A stretch of DNA of 64,000 nt from an uncultured Pelagibacteraceae bacterium (GCA_902525565.1 CABZHY010000001.1:204989-268988), one strand, 5' to 3'. Shown: positions 37,413 to 46,380, counted from the stretch's first letter. Notes: a model not told the origin generated them from the letters alone. A program made the numbers and translations.

Positions 37413-39014
37413 ATGATATCTCTATCTTTGTATAATGGACATAATGCTGCGATTTGTATTATTAAAAATGGTGAAATTATACTAAATTGGGAATTGGAAA
37501 GATTTTCTAGAATTAAACATGATTATGGATTTAATCAAAAATTTTTTAACAAAAGTTTAGAGTTATGTAATTTAAAATTTGAAGATATTGATTTTATCAT
37601 AACTAATAAACAATGTTATAAAAGGAATCCTCCTTGGAAAGTTCCAAGTACAAATGATGTTAATTGTGTTGAATTTAAAATCAAAAACAAACCTGCTATT
37701 GCTTTAAATCATCATCTTTGTCACGTATCTTCTTCATATTTCACTTCACCTTTTAAAGAGGCAACAATAATTACTCAAGACGGTGGTGGAGATAGTGAAA
37801 ATTTTTCTGTAGCTACAGCTGTCGACAATAAAATAAAAAGTTTTGAAACTAGAATTGTAACTAATATTGCAGATTGGTGGTCAAGTATAACGCTTAATAA
37901 TTTTAGAATGAAACGTATACACAAATGGGATCCAGGTTCTGGTGCAGGTAAAATAATGGCATTAGCGGCTTATGGACAACCTTCAGATAAAATTGAAAAT
38001 TTAATAAAAAAAACAATGAAATTAGGTCCAAGTAAAAAATATACTGATAAAAGAGCTTCTGCTTTTAATTATGATGAGGATTTATCTAATGATAAAAGTG
38101 AACGAAGCAAAGATGTTTCTGCTTCACTACAATCCATAACTGAAAAAGAACTTAAAAAGATTTATGATGATATATATAAAATTTATCCTAATAATAATTT
38201 ATGTCTTGCTGGTGGTATAGCTTTAAATTGTGTTGCTAATTCTAGAGTTAAATCTAATTTTAAAAAATTGCATATTCCACCATTTCCAAATGACACAGGC
38301 CTAGCTGTAGGTATGGGCTTATATCATTGGCATGTTATTTTAAATAATGAAAAAAATACAAACTTTTTTTCACCTTACCTAGGTCCTAGCTATAATAGTT
38401 TGCAGACATTAAAAGCTATTAAAAAAAATAATTTTATTATTAAAAGACTTTTGAAATTTGAAAAAAAACTAAATTTTGAAAAATCTTCAATAGAAAAAAT
38501 TTCTGATTATTTATCTGAAAGGAAAATTATTTGTATGTTTAGAGGTAGAAGCGAAAGTGGCCCAAGAGCATTGGGGCATAGAAGCATCATGTGCGTTCCA
38601 GATAGTGAAAGAGGCAGAGATTATTTAAATTTTAAGATCAAGAAAAGAGAATGGTATAGACCTTATGCTCCAATTATTTTAGATAAATATGTAAATGAAA
38701 TACTAAATGATTATATTACAAATTCTCCTTATATGACGACTAGTGCGTATATTAATGAAAATTGGCGAAAAAAATTAGATGCCGTAAATCATATAGATAA
38801 TTCTACAAGACCACAAATTTTAAAAAAAGATCACGATCCTTTCTTATACAAATTAATAGAGTCTGTTTATTCTAAAACAGGTATACCAGTTTTGTTAAAT
38901 ACTTCTTTTAATAAACAAGAACCAATAGTTGAAACACCTTATAATGCATTAAATACTTTTAGAAAGTTTGATATAGATTTTTTAGTTTTAAACGATTTTA
39001 TTATAAAAAAATAA
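37413..39014 (+). CDS. Carbamoyltransferase, NodU/CmcH family
   Basis: 533 residues. LYNGHNAAICIIKNGEII and LNHHLCHVSSSYFTSPF carry the HxxxH region; ITQDGGGDSENFSVA, LAGGIALNCVANSRV, GRSESGPRALGHRSIM and PVLLNTSFNKQEPIVETP are the family's ATP and carbamoyl-phosphate motifs. These enzymes attach a carbamoyl group to a hydroxyl of a sugar or antibiotic. The neighbours suggest carbamoylation of a surface glycan. Confidence 0.88.
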   Translation: MISLSLYNGHNAAICIIKNGEIILNWELERFSRIKHDYGFNQKFFNKSLELCNLKFEDIDFIITNKQCYKRNPPWKVPSTNDVNCVEFKIKNKPAIALNHHLCHVSSSYFTSPFKEATIITQDGGGDSENFSVATAVDNKIKSFETRIVTNIADWWSSITLNNFRMKRIHKWDPGSGAGKIMALAAYGQPSDKIENLIKKTMKLGPSKKYTDKRASAFNYDEDLSNDKSERSKDVSASLQSITEKELKKIYDDIYKIYPNNNLCLAGGIALNCVANSRVKSNFKKLHIPPFPNDTGLAVGMGLYHWHVILNNEKNTNFFSPYLGPSYNSLQTLKAIKKNNFIIKRLLKFEKKLNFEKSSIEKISDYLSERKIICMFRGRSESGPRALGHRSIMCVPDSERGRDYLNFKIKKREWYRPYAPIILDKYVNEILNDYITNSPYMTTSAYINENWRKKLDAVNHIDNSTRPQILKKDHDPFLYKLIESVYSKTGIPVLLNTSFNKQEPIVETPYNALNTFRKFDIDFLVLNDFIIKK

Positions 39015-39020
39015 CAATTT

Positions 39021-39974
39021 TCAAATATTAATTTTATTTAAAGCATTATTTTTAAATAAATTTGCTTCTTTAATATATCTTCTTACCATTTGAGTATTTT
39101 TGTGACCTGTCATAGCCATGATACTTCTTTCATCTGCGCCAGCTTCAGCAGCTGACGTTGCAAATCCTGATCTTAAACTATGACCTGCATAATTTTTATA
39201 TTCTATACCTGCTAAAAATAAATATTTTTTCAATAATAAAACTACAGATTGATCTGTTAACCTTTTATCAGTTAAATATGACCCCTTAGAAAATCTTCTA
39301 AAAATAGGTCCTGATTTAATTTTAGAAATTTCCAACAATTTTTTTAGATTTACCACTGGGCAATAATTATTATTATCAAAGTAGGGTAGTCCTTTAATCA
39401 TCCCTTCTCCGAATTGATCAGTTTTTGATTTTTTAATAGTAATTTTAACTCCCTCAGTAACAAATTCTAAGTCTTCATAATCAACTGAAATAAGTTCATT
39501 TCGTCTAAATCCACCACCAAATCCAATTAATAAAATTGTTTTGTCTCTTAGTTTTTTAATTTCTTCAATTTTTTGCTCATTAATTACATTAATTATTAAT
39601 TTTAAGTTATTGATTAATAATGGTTTTTTACCTTTTTGAATACTTCCTTTAACTCTTCTTATTCCCATTAAGTTTTCAATGATTATTGGATGTTTTGTAT
39701 CTAAATAATGTCCTCTCAATTTATGTACCATACTTATTGAAACCAATCTTCTTCTTAGCGTGCTAATTTTATGATTTTTTGATAAATGAGTTAAATATAA
39801 AGAAACAACTTTAGGTTCTGTAGGCATTGAAATGAAACTATGTTTGCTACAAAAACCCACAAAATCTTTAAAATCAGATTTGTAAGCTCTTAAAGTGTTA
39901 TTTGCTTTAGAGCTTTTAAGATTATTCAACGTTTCATCATGGAGTAATTTTAGATCTGTTGTTAGCTCATTCAT
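39021..39974 (-). CDS. Tyrosine recombinase / integrase
   Basis: 317 residues. An N-terminal SAM-like core-binding domain (about 10-105) precedes a catalytic domain with the full set: Arg157 (GFRRNEL), Lys184 (KSKTDQ), His265 and Arg268 (HSLRSG), His291 (TGHKN), and Tyr300 (RRYI). It therefore looks active. It is not close to XerC/XerD by eye. It closes the glycan cluster, converging on the carbamoyltransferase gene with 6 nt between stops. A long inverted repeat overlaps its start codon. Confidence 0.92.
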   Translation of the reverse strand: MNELTTDLKLLHDETLNNLKSSKANNTLRAYKSDFKDFVGFCSKHSFISMPTEPKVVSLYLTHLSKNHKISTLRRRLVSISMVHKLRGHYLDTKHPIIIENLMGIRRVKGSIQKGKKPLLINNLKLIINVINEQKIEEIKKLRDKTILLIGFGGGFRRNELISVDYEDLEFVTEGVKITIKKSKTDQFGEGMIKGLPYFDNNNYCPVVNLKKLLEISKIKSGPIFRRFSKGSYLTDKRLTDQSVVLLLKKYLFLAGIEYKNYAGHSLRSGFATSAAEAGADERSIMAMTGHKNTQMVRRYIKEANLFKNNALNKINI

Positions 39975-40011
39975 ATTACTATTGATAACAATTAATTATC
40001 ATTAGTAATAT
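39973..40011. repeat. 39-bp inverted repeat at the recombinase start (possible core recombination site or operator)
   Basis: Arms of 16 bp (39973-39988 and 39996-40011) are reverse complements with one mismatch (39982/40002), around a 7-bp centre CAATTAA. The inner arm ends read GATAA and TTATC, like the ATAA/TTAT ends flanking the 6-bp centre of dif sites. The left arm overlaps the recombinase ATG. Architecture fits two recombinase monomers facing a crossover region; an autoregulatory operator is the other option. Confidence 0.6.
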
Positions 40012-40026
40012 ATCAAGAGTTTTCTA

Positions 40027-40107
40027 ATGTCAAATAAAATAATTAGTCATTTTTTAGGGTCAATTAATGATATTGCTAGCTCAATAATGATGAAATATAA
40101 CTTCTAG
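40027..40107 (+). CDS. Micro-ORF, uncertain
   Basis: 26 codons from ATG 40027 to TAG 40107, with the next ORF starting at the following base. The peptide has a short mixed hydrophobic stretch (SHFLGSINDIASSIMM) and no recognised family. Only its position in a head-to-tail arrangement supports it. Confidence 0.2.
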   Translation: MSNKIISHFLGSINDIASSIMMKYNF

Positions 40108-40278
40108 ATGGGCATAGACGGAATAATTGAACCGATATATTTCTTAATAACATCTTTTGGTTTTGCTATATTAAGCTTTATTAATTATAGAAAATCTGGA
40201 AAAACTCTTGAAACTATTTATCTTTCAATTCTAACTGTTTTCTTTATAGTTTGCTTCATTATTTTAAATTTTTATTGA
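40108..40278 (+). CDS. Small two-helix membrane protein
   Basis: A 56-codon ORF starting at ATG 40108. Two hydrophobic segments (IYFLITSFGFAILSFI and YLSILTVFFIVCFIILNFY) are joined by a short basic loop NYRKSGK. The TGA overlaps the next gene's ATG as ATGA, which supports real translation. No family recognised; could be a fusion partner or leftover of a small permease. Confidence 0.5.
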   Translation: MGIDGIIEPIYFLITSFGFAILSFINYRKSGKTLETIYLSILTVFFIVCFIILNFY

Positions 40279-40547
40279 TGAAAGGTACTAAATTTCAATT
40301 AAAAGTCTGGAATTACCTTAAAACTATACCAAAAGGCACTGTTAAAACCTATAAACAAGTAGCAATAGCTATAAAAAGCCCTAAATCAGCGCGTGCTGTA
40401 GCTAATGCATGTGGAAAAAACCCTTATGCCCCCAAAATACCCTGTCATAGAGTAATTCGGTCCGATGGAGGCCTTGGTGGATATTCAGGTAGTGGTGGAA
40501 TTAAGACAAAACTGCGTTTATTGAGATCTGAAAAAGTTGATATTTAG
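40278..40547 (+). CDS. Single-domain O6-alkylguanine-DNA alkyltransferase-like protein
   Basis: 89 residues from ATG 40278, chosen because of the ATGA overlap; an upstream in-frame start at 40251 would run through the small membrane gene. Helix-turn-helix TVKTYKQVAIAI and ARAVANACGKNP precede IPCHRVIRSDGGLGGY, with the active-site cysteine kept. The N-terminal domain of full Ogt/Ada is missing. Either a minimal suicide methyltransferase or an ATL-type lesion marker, although ATL proteins lack this Cys. Confidence 0.82.
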   Translation: MKGTKFQLKVWNYLKTIPKGTVKTYKQVAIAIKSPKSARAVANACGKNPYAPKIPCHRVIRSDGGLGGYSGSGGIKTKLRLLRSEKVDI

Positions 40548-41061
40548 TGGATTTTTTGGCCTATTTTATGGTTAAAAAGACTAATAAAATCAACGATTTT
40601 TTAATATTTAATCTTATTTTAGCATAAATAGCAATATTCACCCTTCAGTTGCACTATATATCGAGATATAACAAAATAAAGCACCTCTATGGCCGTTTAA
40701 AACATATATTCTATAACTGCATTGCTCTACTTTTCAATGATACCAAGGCTAAATTTAGTTTCGATTTTTATAGAATTTTTAAAAATTTTTATTCCCCTAC
40801 CCATTTATTAAAATAAGAATTTTGAATTTTGTGTTTATTTATCTGATAAAACCATTGGTGTTAAACACTTTTAAGTATTATGGTTTATTTTCTTTATTTA
40901 TATTGCTATTTGTGACTTTATCTATTTAAAATAATAGTAATTTATTTGATAATTTGCGTTAATTTATTTGTAAATTTAATATTAAAAAATATAATAATTA
41001 CAGTAATTTAATTATGTATATTAAAGTATTACATTATATATTAGTAACTATTTATTTACTA
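40548..41061. other. Gene-free AT-rich stretch next to the island
   Basis: About 510 bp with no plausible ORF on either strand, the longest gap in the window. It contains runs of A/T, a short inverted repeat TATATC-GA-GATATA near 40650, a palindrome around 40778-40791, and a TAGTAA/TTACTA pair at 41042-41061 beside the end of the next gene. No RNA or riboswitch was recognised. Confidence 0.6.
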
Positions 41062-41913
41062 TTAATTGGAACGAGTACGTAAATATTCTCTTCTAGAAAT
41101 ATATAGACCACTGAGAACAATGATAAATAAACCTAAATAAGTCCAGTTATCAGGCAATTCATGAAAGAAATAATAACTAATTAGAATATTGGTAATTATC
41201 TCTGTATAGCCCAAAGGAGCTAATTTAGAAGCATCAGCGTATTTGAGTGATAATATGAGAAAAAGATGAGCTACAGAGGCTATAAGGCCGATTAAAGCCA
41301 TTAAAATCCACTGATTTGACGTAGGATTAACCCAAACTGAGGGCATAAATAGGCTAATTATAATGGTTCCTATTAAACCCGATAGTAAAAGGGTTAAAAG
41401 AGGATTGTCAGAGGCACTGAGCTTCCTCGTGATAATAAGATAAAACCCATAGCAAATTCCATTACCTAAAGCAGCCATGGTAGCTAAATTAAGTTCTATA
41501 AAGCCAGGTCTGATTACAATTAAAGTTCCAATAAATCCTAATGATACAGCAGTCCACCTCTTAACCCCTACTTTCTCATTTAAAAAAAATGGAGATAATG
41601 CTGTAACACAAATTGGAGCAACAAAAGCTAAGGTTAAGGCTTTAGGAAGTGAAATTTCCGATATTGCATAAAAGAATAAATAAGTAGAAAAAACAAAAAT
41701 TAATCCTCTAATTAATTGAAGGGCTGGTTTTTTTGTCCAAACTAATGAATTCCTATAAAAGATAAGCATTAGGGATAATGTAAAGACTACAGTAAAAAAA
41801 TATCTTGCCCACGTTATCTGCAAAACATCCATAGATGAGCTTAAATATTTAGCAAAAGCATCCATTACAGGTACAATCATCCAAGCAGATGCATTTAAAA
41901 TTATAGCCTTCAT
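41062..41913 (-). CDS. EamA/DMT-family permease
   Basis: 283 residues, ten hydrophobic helices in two EamA repeats (VPVMDAFAKYLSSSMDVLQI, ARYFFTVVFTLSL, then GYTEIITNILISYYFFHELP). Substrate unknown; family members export or import amino acids, drugs or metabolites. A second permease follows in reverse order, 16 nt upstream on the same strand. GC content looks slightly higher than in the glycan cluster. Confidence 0.85.
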   Translation of the reverse strand: MKAIILNASAWMIVPVMDAFAKYLSSSMDVLQITWARYFFTVVFTLSLMLIFYRNSLVWTKKPALQLIRGLIFVFSTYLFFYAISEISLPKALTLAFVAPICVTALSPFFLNEKVGVKRWTAVSLGFIGTLIVIRPGFIELNLATMAALGNGICYGFYLIITRKLSASDNPLLTLLLSGLIGTIIISLFMPSVWVNPTSNQWILMALIGLIASVAHLFLILSLKYADASKLAPLGYTEIITNILISYYFFHELPDNWTYLGLFIIVLSGLYISRREYLRTRSN

Positions 41914-41929
41914 AAAAGAAGGATATCTC

Positions 41930-42829
41930 TTAATAGAAGTATTTTAAAGCAAAGAATAATGTAATCGGAATAGTGAATAAGGACATGATTGTAGATACTA
42001 CAATTGTGCTAGATATATTATCTACAATTTCTTTAGGAGAATACATGTGCGCAATCAAATAACACAAAATTGCACTAGGCATACAAGACTGAATTAACAG
42101 AACACCAGCTGGTATACCAGATAAATTAAAAAATTTTATAACAGCAAATCCTATAATAGGACCTAATATTACTCTTCCAAAAGAAGTTATTAATGCATCT
42201 TTAAAGGAAAATACTTTCATTTGTGTAAGAGCAACACCTAGCGACATAAGGATCATTACAATCATTCCATAAGCTAAAAGCATTACAGTATTTAATACAA
42301 ATTGAGGAAATGGAATTTCAAAATACAAAAAGAGTACTGTTATTAAAATTGCGTAAAATGATGGACTTTTTAATATTGTTTTAAAATCAAAGGCTCTTTT
42401 TGCTAAAAAAATATTTAAAGTAAAGTGGAGTAAAACAATAAGAGATGAAATTGCAGCTGCTATACCCATTCCTAATTCACCATAGGCAAATAAACAAATC
42501 GGAATTCCCATATTTCCAGTATTTGGTAAGATAAATGTTGGTAATTCACGAATATAATCTTTCTTCATAAGAACAAGAAAAATTAAACCTACAATCCCAA
42601 ATAATGTTAATAAGATAATCGCGTAACCAAAATATTCACTAAATAACTCAAAAGTTACTCTACCTGCAGTAATAGCAAAAATAACAAGAGCTGGAGTTCC
42701 AAAATTACCAGCGTATGTAGTTATAAATGATGTATCAAAATTGGGATTTTTTTTACCCAAATGATATCCAAGACCTACTATTAGGAATACAGGAAATAAA
42801 ACTTCAAAAAGTTTTAAATAAATTTCCAT
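41930..42829 (-). CDS. AEC-family (auxin efflux carrier-like) transporter
   Basis: 299 residues, about ten helices. LPVFLIVGLGYHLGKKNP-type start, then FILPNTGNMGIPICLFAYGE, the conserved Asn-Gly region, and SCMPSAILCYLIAHMYS are typical of the AEC/malonate-malate carrier family. Probably a secondary carrier for a small organic acid. The start ATG shares one base with the hom stop. Confidence 0.85.
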   Translation of the reverse strand: MEIYLKLFEVLFPVFLIVGLGYHLGKKNPNFDTSFITTYAGNFGTPALVIFAITAGRVTFELFSEYFGYAIILLTLFGIVGLIFLVLMKKDYIRELPTFILPNTGNMGIPICLFAYGELGMGIAAAISSLIVLLHFTLNIFLAKRAFDFKTILKSPSFYAILITVLFLYFEIPFPQFVLNTVMLLAYGMIVMILMSLGVALTQMKVFSFKDALITSFGRVILGPIIGFAVIKFFNLSGIPAGVLLIQSCMPSAILCYLIAHMYSPKEIVDNISSTIVVSTIMSLFTIPITLFFALKYFY

Positions 42830-44121
42830 TAACCAAGCAATCTAATTAATGTTGGTATTTTTAAAATATTTTTATTTTTTTTGAAAATAGACAGACAATT
42901 ATGAATATTAGTTTCAGTTGTTTTATGAGTTATAATAACTATTGTTGCTTTATTATTTTTTTTATCAGGTGTCTGGATTAACCTTTTAACTGAAATTTTG
43001 TATTTAGCTAAACGATTAGTTATTTCGGATAATACACCAGGCTTATCTTTTACTTCAAATCTTAAATATAATGAATTTACATAGTTATTTACATTATATG
43101 GATTTAAAGATTTAAGCTTAGAAACACTAACACCGAAAGGTTTTTTTATATTTCCACGCAAAATTGATAATAAATCAGAAAGTAATGATGAAGAAGTAGG
43201 ACCTGGACCAGCTCCCTCTCCTTGCAATACACTTTCACCAACAGGTCTACCTTGCAGAATTACTGCATTCATTACACCGTTAACATTACCAATATAAGAT
43301 TTTTTACTAACCAAACATGGATGAACGGTTTCAAAAAGATGATTATTCTTTAACTCAGAAATTCCCAACAGCTTTATTCTTAAATCTAATTGATTTGCAA
43401 TTTTAATATCTTTTAATTCAATTTTTTCTATTCCTTCCATTAAACATTTATGTTTTGAAATTTTACTGTTAAAGGCTAAAGCAGACAAAATTCTAACTTT
43501 TGCAAATGCGTCAAAACCATTTAAGTCTAATTTAGGATTACCAGGTTCGGCATAACCAAGTATCTGTGCTTTTTTTAAAACCTCAGCAAAATTTTCATTT
43601 GAATTTTCCATTTCAGATAAAATATAATTTGAGGTACCATTCAGAATTCCATAAACCTTTGATATTTTATTTGTTGCTAATCCTTCTTTAATAGATCTTA
43701 ATATTGGGATACCTCCAGCAACTGATGCTTCAAATTCTAAATTAACCTTATTTTTTTCTGCAAGTTTTGCTAACTCATTACCGTGTTTTGATATTAAAGC
43801 TTTATTAGGTGTAATAACATGGATTTTATTTTTTAAAGCAGTTTCTACAACCTTTTTAGAAATTCCATCTGATAAACCTATGGCCTCAAACAATATATCA
43901 ATGTTATTTTTTTTAAAAATTTCTAAAGGATTTTTGTAAAATATTTTTTTATTAACTTTAAATTTTCGTTTTTTATTAATACTTCTTGCAGATAAAGCAA
44001 CTACGTTTATTTTTTTACCTGTTTTAAGCTCAATATCTTTTTTTTTTGTATTTAGTTCGTTTAGCAAATAATTGCCTACCTGACCAAGTCCTACTACTGC
44101 AATATTAATTAATTTACTCAT
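42829..44121 (-). CDS. hom: Homoserine dehydrogenase
   Basis: 430 residues. N-terminal NAD(P) fold VVGLGQVGNYLLNEL, then VITPNKALISKHG, ASVAGGIPILRSI and GILNGTSNYILSEME, the catalytic domain, and a C-terminal ACT domain (about 350-425, VKDKPGVLSEITNRLAKY) expected to bind threonine. It makes homoserine for threonine and methionine; metY at 46508 uses its acetylated product. It overlaps the small lipoprotein gene by 4 nt. Confidence 0.95.
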   Translation of the reverse strand: MSKLINIAVVGLGQVGNYLLNELNTKKKDIELKTGKKINVVALSARSINKKRKFKVNKKIFYKNPLEIFKKNNIDILFEAIGLSDGISKKVVETALKNKIHVITPNKALISKHGNELAKLAEKNKVNLEFEASVAGGIPILRSIKEGLATNKISKVYGILNGTSNYILSEMENSNENFAEVLKKAQILGYAEPGNPKLDLNGFDAFAKVRILSALAFNSKISKHKCLMEGIEKIELKDIKIANQLDLRIKLLGISELKNNHLFETVHPCLVSKKSYIGNVNGVMNAVILQGRPVGESVLQGEGAGPGPTSSSLLSDLLSILRGNIKKPFGVSVSKLKSLNPYNVNNYVNSLYLRFEVKDKPGVLSEITNRLAKYKISVKRLIQTPDKKNNKATIVIITHKTTETNIHNCLSIFKKNKNILKIPTLIRLLG

Positions 44122-44345
44122 TTGCTTATATCTGGATATTTACTTTTTTTTGTATAGTCATCTATATAAATCTCATATTCCTCTAATGTCATTGACGTTA
44201 TATCGTCTGCCTTTCTTAATATTTCATTTAATTTTTTTTGATTATTTTTTTTTTCAATAGAATTTTCTGTCCAATATTGAGAATCTCTGTTTAAAGAACA
44301 ATTGGCTAATATTAATGAAAAAAAAATAATTATAAATATTTTCAT
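44118..44345 (-). CDS. Small putative lipoprotein
   Basis: 75 residues with signal IIIFFSLILANCSL and lipobox cysteine at position 16. The mature part is short, helical and charged (EKKNNQKKLNEILRKADDIT). It overlaps argC and hom by 4 nt each (ATGA), so it is translated within this operon. No family recognised. Confidence 0.7.
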   Translation of the reverse strand: MKIFIIIFFSLILANCSLNRDSQYWTENSIEKKNNQKKLNEILRKADDITSMTLEEYEIYIDDYTKKSKYPDISK

Positions 44346-45364
44346 GTTAATCCAGTCTTTTCAGGAAAATTAAATTTATTATTTAAATTTTGCACAGCTT
44401 GACCTGCCCCACCTTTAATCAAATTATCAATAGCAGATAGAATGATTATTTTATTACTATATTTAGATTTGCACACTGAAATATAACAATTGTTAGTATT
44501 TATTACATTATTGGTGCTTAACAATGTGCCAGACTTTAATATTTTCACAAAACTTTCATTTTTATAAAATCTAATTAATGTTTTTAATACTTTTGTTTGT
44601 GAAATATTATTTTCTAAATCAACATATATAGTACTCAGAATGCCTCTAAACATTGGTGATAAGTGAGGAGTAAAACTAAATTGAAATTTTTTTTTAGTAA
44701 ATTTTCTTAACATTTGATCTATTTCAGAATTGTGACGATGAAAACCGACTCCGTAAGCACTCAAAGAATGATATAGATTTTTATCTATATATTTTTTGTG
44801 AACACCTCTACCAGCACCTGAATATCCGGATTTTGAATCAATTATAATATTATTAAATTTAATTAAATTTTTCTTAAATAAAGGAAATAGAGGAAGCAGT
44901 ATTGATGTTGGATAACATCCTGGACATGAAATAATATTATATTTTTTAATCTCTTTTCTATTAATTTCAGGAAGTAAATAAATACTTTTTTTTATTAAAT
45001 TAGTTGCTCGATGTTTTTGTTTATACCACTTTAAATAATCAGAAGCTTTTTCTAATCTAAAATCTGCGGCAAGATCGATTAGAGTATGATTTTTGCTTAA
45101 ATGTTTAGATATATCTTGTGCTTCCCCATTTGGAAGTGCTGTAAAAATAACATTTACGTCTTTTAATAAATTTTTATTAAATTTTAGAATTTTTGGTAAT
45201 TTATATTTAGATAAAGATTTATCATAAGATTTAATGTTTTTACCTACAGAGGAATTTCCGCAAAGGTATCTAATATTGATATATTTGTGTTTAACTAATA
45301 ATTTAATTAATTGAACACCAATATATCCAGTTGATCCAGCAATTAATGCGTTAAGCTTAAGCAT
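44342..45364 (-). CDS. argC: N-acetyl-gamma-glutamyl-phosphate reductase
   Basis: 340 residues. IAGSTGYIGVQLIKLL at the start is the NADP site; SCPGCYPTSILLPL holds the catalytic cysteine; SKSGYSGAGRG and GFHRHNSEIDQ are the substrate motifs. It performs the third step of arginine synthesis. The rplM-rpsI-argC order is usual in alphaproteobacteria. Confidence 0.95.
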   Translation of the reverse strand: MLKLNALIAGSTGYIGVQLIKLLVKHKYINIRYLCGNSSVGKNIKSYDKSLSKYKLPKILKFNKNLLKDVNVIFTALPNGEAQDISKHLSKNHTLIDLAADFRLEKASDYLKWYKQKHRATNLIKKSIYLLPEINRKEIKKYNIISCPGCYPTSILLPLFPLFKKNLIKFNNIIIDSKSGYSGAGRGVHKKYIDKNLYHSLSAYGVGFHRHNSEIDQMLRKFTKKKFQFSFTPHLSPMFRGILSTIYVDLENNISQTKVLKTLIRFYKNESFVKILKSGTLLSTNNVINTNNCYISVCKSKYSNKIIILSAIDNLIKGGAGQAVQNLNNKFNFPEKTGLT

Positions 45365-45397
45365 TTTTTATTATAACAGTTAAAAATTAAAAAAAAA

Positions 45398-45835
45398 TTA
45401 TCTTTTAGAGAATTGGAAGCTTCTTCTAGCTTTTCTTCTACCAGGTTTTTTTCTTTCAACTGCTCTTGAGTCTCTGGTAGTAAGTTTCTCTGTTTTTAAG
45501 GTGGCTTTTAGATTTTCATCAAATAATACTAAAGCTTTCGAAATACCGTGAACCATAGCTCCTGCTTGGCCTGTTGGACCTCCGCCCTTTACACTACATC
45601 TTACATCATAGTCTGTAGCTTGATTTATAATTTCAAAAGGTCTCGTAATTTGCATTTTATGAGTTTCATCAGCAAAATAATCACTAAATAATTTCCCATT
45701 AACATAAATTTTACCAGAACCTTTTTTTAACCAAACTTTAGCTATTGATGTTTTTCTTCTTCCTGTAGCATATCTGCTATCTTTAAAATCTAATTTTAAT
45801 TTAGGAGATTTTGAAGCTGATTGAGTATTTTCCAT
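45398..45835 (-). CDS. rpsI: 30S ribosomal protein S9
   Basis: 145 residues. ATGRRKTSIAKVWLKKGSGK begins the S9 core near residue 23, GGGPTGQAGAMVHGISKAL follows, and the tail ends in GRRKARRSFQFSKR, which reaches the ribosomal P-site tRNA. A 20-residue N-terminal extension precedes the core. Follows rplM after 1 nt. Confidence 0.97.
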   Translation of the reverse strand: MENTQSASKSPKLKLDFKDSRYATGRRKTSIAKVWLKKGSGKIYVNGKLFSDYFADETHKMQITRPFEIINQATDYDVRCSVKGGGPTGQAGAMVHGISKALVLFDENLKATLKTEKLTTRDSRAVERKKPGRRKARRSFQFSKR

Positions 45836-45836
45836 T

Positions 45837-46295
45837 TTAGTTTCTTGCTATATTTTTACTATTTAATTTGTCTAACTCTATAACTGTAGGGTTTTGTGCT
45901 GAATGCGGATGTTCATTACCTGCATAGATTTTTAATTTTGTTAATTGTTTTCTCCCCAATACTCCACCAGGTAACATTCTTTTAACTGCCATTTTTAAAG
46001 TTTCTCCAGGTTTTTTTTCGTGAAGTTCCTCAGGTGTTGTAACTTTAATTCCACCTGGATGACCAGTGTGTCTGTAATATTTTTTATCTTGAAATTTTTT
46101 TCCAGTAAATTTTACTTGTTCAATATTTTTAACAACAACAAAATCTCCATCATCCATATGAGGAGTGTATGTAGTTTTATTCTTACCTCTTATAATATTT
46201 GAAACTACAGTTGCTAATCTTCCAACTACTGCATTCTTTGCGTCTATTTCATACCAAGATGAAGATAATTGGTCTTTTTTAGTGAATTTTGTCAT
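45837..46295 (-). CDS. rplM: 50S ribosomal protein L13
   Basis: 152 residues. SWYEIDAKNAVVGRLATVVS and YTPHMDDGDFVVVKNIEQVKFTG near the start and MLPGGVLGRKQLTKLKIYAG later match L13, an early assembly protein of the large subunit. The upstream spacer (46296-46507) is shared with the forward-reading metY riboswitch leader. Confidence 0.97.
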   Translation of the reverse strand: MTKFTKKDQLSSSWYEIDAKNAVVGRLATVVSNIIRGKNKTTYTPHMDDGDFVVVKNIEQVKFTGKKFQDKKYYRHTGHPGGIKVTTPEELHEKKPGETLKMAVKRMLPGGVLGRKQLTKLKIYAGNEHPHSAQNPTVIELDKLNSKNIARN

Positions 46296-46340
46296 TGTGC
46301 GAGGATTAATACTATTAATAATTACAAAGTCAATTTTATA

Positions 46341-46369
46341 TTTAGCTTGAATTAAGTAGCTTATATGCT
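46341..46369 (+). promoter_or_regulatory. Candidate metY promoter
   Basis: TATGCT at 46364-46369 is a 4-of-6 -10 hexamer; a weak -35 (TTTAGC, 46341-46346) is 17 nt upstream. Transcription from here would start near 46376, just before the SAM-II-like aptamer, which makes the position sensible. Weak match overall. Confidence 0.3.
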
Positions 46370-46380
46370 AGAAATTACTT

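Noticed and set aside
40456..40465. AATTCGGTCC occurs both before/at the tRNA-Glu 5' end and inside the alkyltransferase gene
   Set aside because: Ten bases, in a coding motif (VIRSDGG region); coincidence is the simpler explanation.
40791..40800. ATTCCCCTA shared with the 3' part of tRNA-Glu (possible attachment-site copy)
   Set aside because: Only nine bases match and flanks differ completely; too short for an integration repeat.
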